Below, piece by piece: positions 18,545 to 26,968 of a stretch of 64,000 bases of DNA. The stretch lies in contig NZ_CP059560.1 of NCBI RefSeq assembly GCF_017894385.1, forward strand, positions 3,286,001 to 3,350,000. Direction: 5' to 3'. Source of the stretch: Aromatoleum petrolei. GTDB lineage: Bacteria; Pseudomonadota; Gammaproteobacteria; Burkholderiales; Rhodocyclaceae. The number at the start of each line of letters is the position of its first letter. Within the stretch, counting starts at the first letter, position 1. Made by a program: the position numbers and the translations under genes. The notes under the pieces were generated by a model. The model did no database searches. It was given only the letters and a program-made list of their open reading frames with translations, and was not told the DNA's origin.

Positions 18545-19087
18545 TCAGGCGCCGCCCTTGAGTGTCAGCGGCAGGCCCGCGGCGACGAAGGTGACGCGCG
18601 CGCAGGCGGTAGCGGTCATCTGGTTCAGGCGGCCCGCCTCGTCGCGGAACACGCGCCCGAGAGGGGTGTCCGGGACGAGGCCCAGGCCGACCTCGTTGGC
18701 GACGAGCAGCACCTCGCCGCGCAGTGTCGGCAGAATCTCGAGCAGCGCTGCACGTTCCGCTTCGAGCACCGGCGGCAGGTCGGTGCCGGTCGGGATGTCG
18801 GCGCCTGCCAGCAGGTTGGAGAGCCACAGCGTCAGGCAGTCGACGATCACGCAGCGGCCTTCGCCGGCTTCGCGCGCCAGCGTTGCCGCGAGCATGATCG
18901 GTGACTCGACCGTGCGCCAGCCGGCCGGGCGGTCTTCCTGGTGGCGGCGGATGCGGGCCGTCATCTCGTCGTCGAGGGCTTCGGCGGTGGCGATCACGGT
19001 GACCGGCAGGCCGCTTGCGGTGGCGAGGCTTTCGGCGTGGCGGCTCTTGCCCGAGCGCGCGCCACCGAGAATGAGGTGAGCGGACAT
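18545..19087 (-). CDS. cobU: CobU, adenosylcobinamide kinase / adenosylcobinamide-phosphate guanylyltransferase
   Basis: CobU phosphorylates adenosylcobinamide and adds GMP, giving the CobS substrate. The 180-residue length is normal. P-loop GGARSGKS spans residues 8-15, and the catalytic-His region RRHQEDRPAGW and DCLTLWLSNLL follow. The frame stays open upstream for another 880 codons, but that stretch is antisense to the riboswitch and btuB and has no family resemblance, so I use ATG 19087, where the P-loop spacing is right. It is divergent from the riboswitch-led btuB operon. Confidence 0.94.
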   Translation of the reverse strand: MSAHLILGGARSGKSRHAESLATASGLPVTVIATAEALDDEMTARIRRHQEDRPAGWRTVESPIMLAATLAREAGEGRCVIVDCLTLWLSNLLAGADIPTGTDLPPVLEAERAALLEILPTLRGEVLLVANEVGLGLVPDTPLGRVFRDEAGRLNQMTATACARVTFVAAGLPLTLKGGA

Positions 19088-19138
19088 GTCTTTGGAATTG
19101 CGCGCTTTTTCTGCGCTGCGCAAAATTGCGGAACGCGC

Positions 19139-19144
19139 TATTAT
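19139..19144 (+). promoter_or_regulatory. Possible -10 element for the cobalamin-riboswitch transcript
   Basis: TATTAT in an otherwise GC-rich stretch lies about 33 bases before the start of the riboswitch fold. No convincing -35 hexamer is seen at 16-18 bases upstream, so this is a weak call from composition and position. Confidence 0.35.
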
Positions 19145-19176
19145 CCGCCCCGCGCCCGTTTTCGGGTGCGACGTGT

Positions 19177-19398
19177 TACAGGTGCCCGACGGCGACTCCC
19201 GCCCGAGGGTTAAACGGGAAACAGGTGCGCGAACGGCTCCCCGAGCCTCCCTCGCAATGCCTGTGCTGCCCCCGCAACGGTAAGTGGACGCAAGGCGCAT
19301 CCAACCGCCACTGGACGAGAGTCCGGGAAGGCGATGCGCTCGGAGCGGGCTCCGCCATGGAGCACCGTCCAGCCCACGAGCCCGGATACCGGCCCGGA
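19177..19398 (+). promoter_or_regulatory. Cobalamin (B12) riboswitch
   Basis: The leader holds the conserved pieces of the cobalamin aptamer in order: the opening AGGTGCC element (from 19179), the TTAAACGGGAAACAGGTGC block (19210-19228), GCTGCCCCCGCAACGGTAAG (about 19266-19284), a CCACTGG element (19307-19313), the GGGAAGGC block (about 19325-19332), and the B12 box GAGCCCGGATACCGGCC (19378-19394). It lies on the strand of btuB and ends about 145 bases before its ATG. By family rule adenosylcobalamin binding lowers expression of btuB and downstream genes. The exact 5' and 3' limits are estimates. Confidence 0.93.
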
Positions 19399-19543
19399 CA
19401 CGAGAAGGCGGAAGTGCCGCGGGGATGCGGTGACGGGCGTGCATTGCAGCGACTCGACGTGTGGTTTCCCCGGGCGGCGCTTCCATTGTGAAGATGACCG
19501 GCATTGCGGGGACGCGACTGCCGGCGCAGGGAGAATCCCAATA

Positions 19544-21442
19544 ATGAACATCCGCCTGTCCGCCATCGCCGTCGCGGTGGCTGCCGCGTTGCCGTTTACC
19601 TCGGGCGCACTCGCCGCCAACGAGAAGACCGGTGACCCCGTCGTTGTGACCGCGACGCGCATGCCGACCCCGATCAACGAACTGCTCAGCGATCTCACGG
19701 TCATCGAACGCGAGGACATCGAACTCGCCGGCCAGGCCACATTGGCCGAATTCCTGGCGGCGCAGGCGAGCGTTCAGTTCTCGCAGGCGGGCGGCCCGGG
19801 GACCACGACGGGCATCTATCTGCGCGGCGGTGCGGCGAGCCACACGCTGATTCTCGTCGATGGCATGCGTACGGGCTCGGCGACCCTTGGCGAGCCGACC
19901 CCGCAGAACATCCCGCTGTCCCAGATCGAGCGCATCGAGATCCTGCGCGGACCGGCTAGCGCGCTGTACGGCAGTGACGCGGTCGGCGGCGTGATCCAGG
20001 TCTTCACGCGACGTGGCGAGACGGGCGGGCCGCGCGTCGACGCCTTCGCCGGCGCAGGCAGCTACGGACGCCGTGAAGCCAATGTCGGCGTGTCGGGCGC
20101 CGACCAGCGCTGGTCCTATAGCCTCTCGGGCGGCTATTCGGAGTCCGAAGGCTACAGCGCGCGTCGCAAGGCCGTCGCGGACCCGGACAAGGACGGTCAT
20201 CGCGAAACGAATTTCGCCGGTAGCCTCGCGTTCCGCCCCGCCGCAGGGCACGAAGTCGGAATGTCCGTGCTGCATAGCGATCAGCGCGCCTGGTACGACA
20301 ACCAGTTTTCGCCGCTGCCTGCGAACGTCCGCAGCGACAGTGTCGTGTCGACGCTGAAACTGTACAGCCAGAACCGCATCACGGACATCTGGGACTCGTC
20401 GCTGAGTGTCGGCCGTTCGATCGATGACGGCCGCGACCGTTTCTCCGAGTTCTCGCCCGAGGCGCACTTCACGACCGAGCAGGACCAAGTGATCTGGCAG
20501 AACACTTTCCGCCTGCCCGTCGGGCGCGTCATGCTCGGCTACGAGTATCTCGAACAGCACGTCGATACCGGCCAGCCGATCGCAGTCGACAGCCGTTCGG
20601 TCGGCTCGGTGCTGGCGGGTTGGCAAGGCAGCTTCGGTCGCAGCCGCCTGCAGGCCAACCTGCGCCACGACGACAATTCGCGCTTCGAGGACAAGACCAC
20701 CGGCTCGCTCGCCTACGGCTACCAGCTGAGCGACCAGTGGCGTGTCCATGCGTCCTATGGCACCTCGTTCGCCGCGCCGACGTTCAACGACCTCTACTGG
20801 CCGGAGGACGTCTTCGTCTGTACCACCGCGATCTGCGGTTTCGACATGACGTTCCTCACCCGCGGCAATCCCGACGTCAAGCCGGAGGAAGGGCGCAATC
20901 GCGAACTCGCGCTGCATTGGGAAGGAACGAACGCCGCGGCGTCGGTGACCTACTTCAACAACAAGGTGCGCAACCTCATCGACTGGCAGTCGACGTTCCC
21001 GGCTCCCGACGTATCGCTGTTGATGCCGTCCAATGTGGCATCGGCGAAACTCGAGGGTGTCAGCCTCAGCGGCCGTGCGGACATCGGGGCCTGGCACGCT
21101 TCGGCGAACATCGACTTCCTGAAGGCGCGCGACGAGGATACGGGGGATCATCTGCAGCGTCGCGCCGATCGTACGGCGAGCTTCCGTTTGAGCCGTTCGA
21201 TGGGGCAACTGCTCGCCGGCGGCGAGCTCGTTGCAAGCGGCGCGCGCTACAGCAGCAACGGCGAGCGCGACCGCCTCGACGGCTACGGCATCGTGAATCT
21301 GTTCGCCCGCTATGCGATCGATCGTGCGTGGTCGCTCGAGGGACGCATCAACAACCTGTTCGACAAGAAGTACGAACTGATCAAGGATTACAACACGCCG
21401 GGCGCCAACGTCTTCGTGGGCGTGCGCTACGCGCCCAAGTGA
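19544..21442 (+). CDS. btuB: BtuB-type TonB-dependent outer-membrane cobalamin receptor
   Basis: A 632-residue outer-membrane receptor with signal peptide (cut near residue 25, after GALA), a TonB-box-like DPVVVTAT near residue 30, a plug domain with YLRGGAASHTLILVDGMR and EILRGPASALYGSDAVGGVI, and a beta-barrel ending in a family-typical FVGVRYAPK. AGGGAG lies about ten bases before ATG 19544. The upstream cobalamin riboswitch and downstream btuCD make cobalamin (or a cobinoid) the likely substrate. Transport is driven by the TonB-ExbBD complex, which is not in the window. Confidence 0.93.
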   Translation: MNIRLSAIAVAVAAALPFTSGALAANEKTGDPVVVTATRMPTPINELLSDLTVIEREDIELAGQATLAEFLAAQASVQFSQAGGPGTTTGIYLRGGAASHTLILVDGMRTGSATLGEPTPQNIPLSQIERIEILRGPASALYGSDAVGGVIQVFTRRGETGGPRVDAFAGAGSYGRREANVGVSGADQRWSYSLSGGYSESEGYSARRKAVADPDKDGHRETNFAGSLAFRPAAGHEVGMSVLHSDQRAWYDNQFSPLPANVRSDSVVSTLKLYSQNRITDIWDSSLSVGRSIDDGRDRFSEFSPEAHFTTEQDQVIWQNTFRLPVGRVMLGYEYLEQHVDTGQPIAVDSRSVGSVLAGWQGSFGRSRLQANLRHDDNSRFEDKTTGSLAYGYQLSDQWRVHASYGTSFAAPTFNDLYWPEDVFVCTTAICGFDMTFLTRGNPDVKPEEGRNRELALHWEGTNAAASVTYFNNKVRNLIDWQSTFPAPDVSLLMPSNVASAKLEGVSLSGRADIGAWHASANIDFLKARDEDTGDHLQRRADRTASFRLSRSMGQLLAGGELVASGARYSSNGERDRLDGYGIVNLFARYAIDRAWSLEGRINNLFDKKYELIKDYNTPGANVFVGVRYAPK

Positions 21443-21479
21443 GGGCGCGCGGCCGTCGTGAGCGGATGACAGGAGACCC

Positions 21480-22460
21480 ATGCCGGGACGCACATCACCA
21501 GGCTTCGTGATCGCGGGGCTGACGCTCGCGGGCGTGTGCGCGCTGGCGTGGGCGCTGTCCGCCGGTGATCTGCCCATCGGTCTGGCCGACGTCTTCGGCG
21601 CGCTGTTCCGTGGCGCCGAAGGCATGGCCGCCGACGTCGTGCGCGAGCTGCGCCTGCCGCGTGCGGTGGCCGTGTTCGTGTGCGGCGGGCTGCTGGCGCT
21701 GGCCGGCGCGCTGATGCAGGTGCTGCTGCGCAATCCGCTGGCCGATCCCTACGTGCTGGGCGTCTCCGGTGGCGCCGCGGTCGGGGCGCTGGCGGCGATG
21801 CTGGTCGGTGCGTCGTCCTGGGTCGTCGACGGGGCGGCCTTCGGCGGCGCGCTGGCGGCGATGCTGGTGGTGTTCGGGCTCGCGCACGGCGATGGCTCGT
21901 GGACGCAGACACGGCTGCTGCTCACGGGCGTCATCGTCGCGGCCGGCTGCGGCGCGGCGGTGACCCTGATGCTGTCGCTGGCGACGGACACGCGCCTGCA
22001 GTCGATGCTGTTCTGGCTGATGGGCGACGCCAGCGGCGCGAGCCGGCCGTGGCCGGCACTGGCGGTGCTCGTCGCCGGGCTCGTCGCGGTGCTACCGGTC
22101 GCGCGCGACCTCAACGTGCTCGCACGCGGCGAGACAACGGCCTCGGCACTGGGCGTGCGTGTGCGGCGGCTGCGTTACCTGCTCTACGTGCTCGCGTCGC
22201 TGCTCACCGCGGCAGCCGTGACGCTGGTCGGTTCCGTGGGTTTCGTCGGCCTGATCGTGCCGCATCTGGTGCGCTTCGCCATCGGCAACGACCAGCGCCT
22301 GCTGCTGCCGGCGGCGCTGCTCGCAGGTGGCACGCTGCTCACGCTCGCCGACACGGCCGCTCGCACCGTCATCGCGCCCGTGCAGCTGCCCGTCGGCGTG
22401 CTCACCGCGCTGATCGGCGTGCCGGTGTTCCTCTTCCTGCTGTCGCGGAGTTCGCGATGA
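21480..22460 (+). CDS. btuC: BtuC-type cobalamin ABC transporter permease
   Basis: A FecCD/BtuC-family inner-membrane permease of 326 residues with about ten helices. Motifs include RLPRAVAVFVCGGLLALAGA, NPLADPYVLGVSGGAAVGA and VGFVGLIVPHLVRF. AGGAG sits five bases before the ATG. The stop overlaps the btuD start by four bases (ATGA). The 38-base gap to btuB and the riboswitch imply cobalamin. No periplasmic binding protein gene (btuF) lies in the window. Confidence 0.92.
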   Translation: MPGRTSPGFVIAGLTLAGVCALAWALSAGDLPIGLADVFGALFRGAEGMAADVVRELRLPRAVAVFVCGGLLALAGALMQVLLRNPLADPYVLGVSGGAAVGALAAMLVGASSWVVDGAAFGGALAAMLVVFGLAHGDGSWTQTRLLLTGVIVAAGCGAAVTLMLSLATDTRLQSMLFWLMGDASGASRPWPALAVLVAGLVAVLPVARDLNVLARGETTASALGVRVRRLRYLLYVLASLLTAAAVTLVGSVGFVGLIVPHLVRFAIGNDQRLLLPAALLAGGTLLTLADTAARTVIAPVQLPVGVLTALIGVPVFLFLLSRSSR

Positions 22461-23242
22461 CGCGCATCGGCGATTCGTCCGTCCTGCTCGAGGCCGAGCG
22501 CCTCGCGCTGCAGGTCGGCGAGCGCTGGCTGTGCTGCGAGTTCAGCCTGCGGCTTGCCGCGGGGGAGTGTCTGGTGCTGCTCGGGCCCAACGGGGCCGGC
22601 AAGACCACGCTGCTGCACACCCTTGCCGGCCTGCGCGCGCCGACGGTGGGCAGCGTGCGCCTCGGCGGACGCTCCTACGCGGACTGGGACAGCCTCGTGG
22701 CGGCGCGTTTGCGCGGCCTGCTCGCGCAGCAGCAGCCGGACCACTTTTCCGCCTCGGTGCTGCAGACGGCACTGATCGGCCGTCATCCGCATCTCGGCCG
22801 CTGGGGCTGGGAGACCGCCGCCGACATCGCCATCGCACAGGCGGCGCTGGCCGAAGTGGGTCTCGCCGAATTCGCCGGGCGGGACGTTCTCAGCCTGTCC
22901 GGCGGCGAGCGTCAGCGCGTGTCGATCGCAACGCTGCTGACGCAGGCGCCGCGGCTCTTCCTGCTCGACGAGCCGACCAACCACCTCGATCTGCATTACC
23001 AGATCGCCGTGCTGGAGCTGTTTGCGCGCCTCAAGCGCGAGGGGTGCGGTGTGGTCATGGTGCTGCACGACATCAATCTCGCGACGCGCTTCGCCGACCA
23101 CGTGATCCTGCTTGACGGCAAGGGCGGCGTGCTTGCCGGTGCGCGCGAGGAGGTCCTGCAGGCGGACCACCTCAGTCGCGCCTTCGACCACCCGATCCGT
23201 CGCCTCGACGTGGGCGAGCGGATCCTCTTTATCCCGGATTGA
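22457..23242 (+). CDS. btuD: BtuD-type cobalamin ABC transporter ATPase
   Basis: A 261-residue ABC ATPase of the FepC/BtuD type: Walker A GPNGAGKTT from residue 43, a Q-loop, signature LSGGERQR, Walker B LFLLDEPTNHLD, and the switch His in VLHDINLA. ATG 22457 overlaps the btuC stop. It powers the BtuC permease at the inner membrane. The frame stays open upstream in btuC, but only the ATPase from 22457 has family resemblance. Confidence 0.92.
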   Translation: MTRIGDSSVLLEAERLALQVGERWLCCEFSLRLAAGECLVLLGPNGAGKTTLLHTLAGLRAPTVGSVRLGGRSYADWDSLVAARLRGLLAQQQPDHFSASVLQTALIGRHPHLGRWGWETAADIAIAQAALAEVGLAEFAGRDVLSLSGGERQRVSIATLLTQAPRLFLLDEPTNHLDLHYQIAVLELFARLKREGCGVVMVLHDINLATRFADHVILLDGKGGVLAGAREEVLQADHLSRAFDHPIRRLDVGERILFIPD

Positions 23243-23244
23243 GC

Positions 23245-23856
23245 ATGAACGAACAGGACAACGAGAAGAACATCCGTCACGCCGAGCGCATGCAGCGCAA
23301 GAAAGCGGTGGTGGAGGAAAAGATCGCCGCCGCGCAGACCGAGCGCGGCGTGCTGCTGGTCAATACCGGCAACGGCAAGGGCAAATCGAGCGCCGCCTTC
23401 GGCGTCGTCGCACGTGCGCTCGGCCACGGCATGCAGGTCGGCGTCGTGCAGTTCATCAAGGGGCGTTCGGACACCGGCGAGGAGGCCTTCTTCCGCCGCC
23501 AGCCAAGTGTCGTGTGGCACGTGATGGGCGAGGGCTTCACCTGGGACACGCAGGACCGCACGCGCGACGTGGCGAGCGCCGAGGCCGCGTGGGAACAGGC
23601 GCGCGCACTGCTGCGCGACCCCGCGATCGGGCTGGTGGTGCTCGACGAGTTGAACATCGCACTGAAGTACCGCTATCTTGAAGTGGGCGCCGTCATTGCC
23701 GACCTGCTCGCACGGCCCGCGCACCAGCACGTGATCGTGACCGGCCGTGCGGCGCCGCCGGAGCTCGTCGAAGCGGCCGATACCGTGACCGACATGGGGC
23801 TCGTCAAGCACGCCTTCGCTGCCGGGGTGAAGGCGATGCCGGGCCTGGAGTTCTGA
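23245..23856 (+). CDS. cobO: CobO/BtuR, corrinoid adenosyltransferase
   Basis: A 203-residue CobA/CobO-type ATP:cob(I)alamin adenosyltransferase. The N-terminal helix region (EKNIRHAERMQRKKAV) precedes the P-loop GNGKGKSS at 42-49. VVQFIKG, EGFTWDTQDR, VLDELNIALKYRY and VTGRAAPPEL are family hallmarks. ATG 23245 is two bases after the btuD stop; a TTG six bases earlier is an alternative. It attaches the adenosyl ligand to imported or newly made corrinoids, which links uptake and synthesis. Confidence 0.95.
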   Translation: MNEQDNEKNIRHAERMQRKKAVVEEKIAAAQTERGVLLVNTGNGKGKSSAAFGVVARALGHGMQVGVVQFIKGRSDTGEEAFFRRQPSVVWHVMGEGFTWDTQDRTRDVASAEAAWEQARALLRDPAIGLVVLDELNIALKYRYLEVGAVIADLLARPAHQHVIVTGRAAPPELVEAADTVTDMGLVKHAFAAGVKAMPGLEF

Positions 23857-23928
23857 AGGACGGAGCTGTTAACTTCGCGAAGCCTTGTGCACAGGAAAGC
23901 GCTGCGCGCGGCGGAGTGTGATTCGTCC

Positions 23929-23957
23929 CGAGGCGTCCGCCACGCGCCAACGAGGCC
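23929..23957. repeat. Arm 1 of a 28-base perfect inverted repeat flanking cobA-cobB
   Basis: Positions 23929-23956 are the exact reverse complement of 26243-26270; one more base pair (23928/26271) also matches. It sits in the 208-base gap between cobO and cobA, which is the only sizeable gap in the btuB-cobB run. Both copies stand in intergenic DNA, and each gives the peptide EASATRQRG when read in one frame. This suggests a dispersed intergenic repeat family rather than a chance match. I saw no third copy in the window. Confidence 0.75.
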
Positions 23958-24064
23958 CGAAACACACCCCGCCGCGCGCGGGTTCGAGGCAACGTCGGCG
24001 ACCTGATGCCGGATCACCCGCTCAATTGTCCAATCGCCAGCGCAACGATCAAGAGGCGACCCGC

Positions 24065-24913
24065 ATGTCCCTTCCCGACCTCCCGAATCCCCGCCCCGGC
24101 CCTGCCGCGGGCCACGTGTATCTCGTCGGCGCCGGCCCGGGTGACCCGGAACTGCTGACCCTGCGCGGCGCGCGCCTCATCGCGGGGGCGGACGCCGTCG
24201 TCTACGACAACCTCGTCAGCCCGGCGATCGTCGACCTCGCGCCCGCGACCGCCGAGCGCCATTACGTCGGCAAGAAGGCCGCCGACCACACGCTCCCTCA
24301 GGACGACATCAACCAGCTGCTGGTGCGCCTTGCGCAGGCCGGCAAGCGCGTCGTGCGCCTGAAGGGGGGCGACCCCTTCATCTTCGGCCGCGGCGGCGAG
24401 GAGATGGAAGTGCTGGTCGGGGCCGGGATCACCGTCGAGGTCGTGCCGGGCGTCACCGCCGCAGCGGGCGTCGCCGCCTACGCAGGCATCCCGCTCACGC
24501 ACCGCGACCACGCCCGCTCGGTGGTGTTCACGACCGGCTTCCTCAAGGACGGCGCGCTCGATCTCGACTGGCCCATGCTCGCGCGGCGCGGGCAGACGCT
24601 GGTGATCTACATGGGCATCTCGCGCCTGCCCGACATCTGCCGTGAACTCGTCGCCCACGGCCTGCCTGCGGAAACCCCGGCCGGCGTCGTCGAGCGCGGC
24701 ACGACGCCGGCGCAGCGCGTCGCCGTCGGCACGCTCGCAACGCTGCCACAAGTGGTCGCGGACGAGGGCATCCGCCCACCGGCGCTGACCATCGTCGGCG
24801 ATGTCGTCGGCCTGTATCCGCGCCTCGCGTGGTTCGCGCCGGACAGCGTGCCGGCGGCGCATCCGCCGCACGCCGGCTGCACTGCGGTGCATCGCGGCGA
24901 GGCGGAGCGATGA
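24065..24913 (+). CDS. cobA: CobA, uroporphyrinogen-III C-methyltransferase (SUMT)
   Basis: A 282-residue SAM-dependent tetrapyrrole methylase that makes precorrin-2. Motifs are VYLVGAGPGDPELLTLRGAR near the N-terminus, VVRLKGGDPFIFGRGGEE, and VVPGVTAAAGVAAYAGIPLTHR. It is a stand-alone SUMT, without the dehydrogenase/ferrochelatase domain of CysG. The ATG at 24065 places the first motif at residue 18. The stop overlaps the cobB start by four bases. It may also feed siroheme synthesis. Confidence 0.94.
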   Translation: MSLPDLPNPRPGPAAGHVYLVGAGPGDPELLTLRGARLIAGADAVVYDNLVSPAIVDLAPATAERHYVGKKAADHTLPQDDINQLLVRLAQAGKRVVRLKGGDPFIFGRGGEEMEVLVGAGITVEVVPGVTAAAGVAAYAGIPLTHRDHARSVVFTTGFLKDGALDLDWPMLARRGQTLVIYMGISRLPDICRELVAHGLPAETPAGVVERGTTPAQRVAVGTLATLPQVVADEGIRPPALTIVGDVVGLYPRLAWFAPDSVPAAHPPHAGCTAVHRGEAER

Positions 24914-26199
24914 GCGACACCGCACGCTGCCCCGCGCTCTTCGTCGCTGCGCCCGCGTCCGGCCAGGGCAAGACCACCGTCACTGCTGCCCTCGCACGCC
25001 TGCACGCGCGGCAGGGGCGGCGCGTGCGTGTGTTCAAGTGCGGCCCGGACTTCCTCGATCCGCAGATCCATGCGGTTGCGAGCGGTGCTCCGGTGTACAA
25101 CCTCGACCTGGGCATGTGCGGCGAGGCCGATGCGGCTTGGCGCCTGCACGCGGCCGCGCGCGAGGCCGACCTGATCCTCGTCGAAGGGGTGATGGGTCTC
25201 TACGATGGCAATCCGTCCGGCGCGGACATCGCGCGGCGATTCGGCCTGCCGGTGATGGCGGTGATCGATGCGCGCGCGATGGCGCAGACCTTCGGCGCGG
25301 TGGCCTGCGGACTCGCGCATTACCAGCCGGGGCTGCCGTTTTCCGGCGTGCTGGCGAACCACGTCGGCAGCGCGCGCCATGCGGAGATGCTGCGCGACGC
25401 GCTGCCTGAGGGCATGCGCTGGTACGGCGCCCTGTCGCGCGACGCGCAGGCGGGGTTGCCCGAGCGCCACCTGGGCCTCCTGCAGGCGGCCGAGATCGCT
25501 GACCTCGAAACGCGGCTGGACCGCTTCGCCGATGGCATTGCGGCGACCGGCGCGGCCGATCTGCCGGAACCGGTCGAATTCCCCGCCGCGCTGCCGCCGC
25601 AACTGTCGCCGCTGCTGGCCGGGCGCACCGTCGCGGTCGCGCGCGACGCGGCCTACGGCTTCATCTACCCGGCGAACCTCGACACCTTGTGCGAGCTCGG
25701 CGCGCGGCTTGCGTTCTTCTCGCCGCTCGCCGGCGAGGCGCTGCCGGATTGCGATGCGGTGTGGCTGCCGGGCGGCTACCCCGAGCTGCATGGGGAGGCG
25801 CTGGCGGAGAACCCGCATTTCTTTGCCGGCCTGCACGCACACGCGGCGGCGGGCAGGCCGCTGCTCGCCGAGTGCGGCGGGATGATGAGTCTGTTCGAGA
25901 CGGTCGTCGACAAGGCCGGGCAGATGCACGCCTTCGCCGGCCTGTTGCCCGGGCGTGCAGTGATGCAGCAGCGGCTCGCCGCGCTGGGGATGCAGGTTGC
26001 CGAGTTGCCCGAGGGGCGCCTGCGCGGCCACACCTTCCATTATTCGAAGAGTGACACCCCGCTCGCGCCCGTCGTGCGCGCCCAGACCCCGGACGGGCGC
26101 GAAGGCGAGGCGATCTACCGGCAGGGGCGGCTGACGGCGTCCTACGTACATTTCTATTTTCCGTCCGATCCTGTCGCGGTGGCGCGGCTTTTCGGGTGA
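24910..26199 (+). CDS. cobB: CobB/CbiA, cobyrinic acid a,c-diamide synthase
   Basis: A 429-residue ATP- and glutamine-dependent amidase. The N-terminal APASGQGKTTVT (14-25) is the dethiobiotin-synthetase-like ATP site, and LVEGVMGLYDG follows. The C-terminal type-1 glutaminase domain has LLAECGGMMSL with the nucleophilic Cys, and GHTFHYS. It amidates the a and c side chains of cobyrinic or hydrogenobyrinic acid. Sequence alone does not separate the aerobic (CobB) from the anaerobic (CbiA) pathway. It is the last gene of the riboswitch-led run. Confidence 0.94.
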   Translation: MSDTARCPALFVAAPASGQGKTTVTAALARLHARQGRRVRVFKCGPDFLDPQIHAVASGAPVYNLDLGMCGEADAAWRLHAAAREADLILVEGVMGLYDGNPSGADIARRFGLPVMAVIDARAMAQTFGAVACGLAHYQPGLPFSGVLANHVGSARHAEMLRDALPEGMRWYGALSRDAQAGLPERHLGLLQAAEIADLETRLDRFADGIAATGAADLPEPVEFPAALPPQLSPLLAGRTVAVARDAAYGFIYPANLDTLCELGARLAFFSPLAGEALPDCDAVWLPGGYPELHGEALAENPHFFAGLHAHAAAGRPLLAECGGMMSLFETVVDKAGQMHAFAGLLPGRAVMQQRLAALGMQVAELPEGRLRGHTFHYSKSDTPLAPVVRAQTPDGREGEAIYRQGRLTASYVHFYFPSDPVAVARLFG

Positions 26200-26242
26200 T
26201 GGATTCGGGGCGCGAATCCGCCCGCGTCCGGGGCTGCTCCAC

Positions 26243-26271
26243 GCCTCGTTGGCGCGTGGCGGACGCCTCGG
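26243..26271. repeat. Arm 2 of the inverted repeat flanking cobA-cobB
   Basis: Reverse complement of 23928-23956, located 43 bases after the cobB stop and about 107 bases before tag. With the other arm it brackets cobA and cobB. It is followed by a C/G-rich stretch (CCCCCGGGCGCGGG). No direct repeats or transposase that would mark an insertion are seen. Confidence 0.75.
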
Positions 26272-26377
26272 CATGAAGCACCCCCGGGCGCGGGCAGAGG
26301 CGGGGGCGTTCGGCGTGCATGGCGAGGGGTAAACTGGCCGACTATCGGGCTGCGGATGCGCCCACCGGAGGAAGCAC

Positions 26378-26968
26378 ATGACCGAGCGCTGCGCCTGGGC
26401 GGGCAATGACCCGCTCTACGTCCACTACCACGACACCGAATGGGGTGTGCCGACCGACGATGCGCGCACGCTGTTCGAATTCCTCGTCCTCGAAGGTGCG
26501 CAGGCGGGGCTGTCGTGGATCACCGTGTTGCGGAAGCGCGAGCGCTACCGTGCGGTGTTCGACGGTTTCGACCCCGAGCGCGTCGTGCGCTACGACGACG
26601 CGAAGAAGGCGGAACTGCTGGCCGACCCCGGCATCATCCGCAACCGCGCGAAGATCGACGCGGCGATCCTCAATGCGCGCGCCTGGCTCGACCTGCTGGA
26701 CGCCGGCATCGACCCGGCCGCCTGGCTGTGGGGCTTCGTCGACGGCCGGCCGGTGCAGAATGCGTTCGCCGCGCTTGCCGAGATTCCCGCGACCACGCCG
26801 CAGTCCGACGCGATGAGCAAGGCGCTCAAGACGCGCGGCTTCAAATTCGTCGGCAGCACGATCTGCTACGCGCTGATGCAGGCCGCAGGGATGACCAACG
26901 ATCACGTCGTCGCCTGCCCGCGCCACCGCGAAGTCGCTGATCTCGCGCGCCTGCGGAGCCGGGCGTGA
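26378..26968 (+). CDS. tag: Tag, 3-methyladenine DNA glycosylase I
   Basis: Removes 3-methyladenine from alkylated DNA. The 196-residue length is normal (187 in E. coli). The N-terminal RCAWAGNDPLYVHYHDTEWG holds the zinc-ligand Cys and His. The C-terminal NDHVVACPRH provides the second His-Cys pair. EGAQAGLSW and GFKFVGSTICYALMQAAG are family motifs. GGAGG lies about seven bases upstream of the ATG. The stop overlaps the GTG start of the LysR gene by four bases. Confidence 0.96.
   Translation: MTERCAWAGNDPLYVHYHDTEWGVPTDDARTLFEFLVLEGAQAGLSWITVLRKRERYRAVFDGFDPERVVRYDDAKKAELLADPGIIRNRAKIDAAILNARAWLDLLDAGIDPAAWLWGFVDGRPVQNAFAALAEIPATTPQSDAMSKALKTRGFKFVGSTICYALMQAAGMTNDHVVACPRHREVADLARLRSRA

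Noticed and set aside
19088..21733. A very long open frame on the minus strand that extends cobU upstream to over 1000 codons.
   Set aside because: It is antisense to the riboswitch and to btuB, lacks family resemblance outside the cobU part, and is expected in GC-rich DNA where the complementary frame of a real gene rarely has stops.
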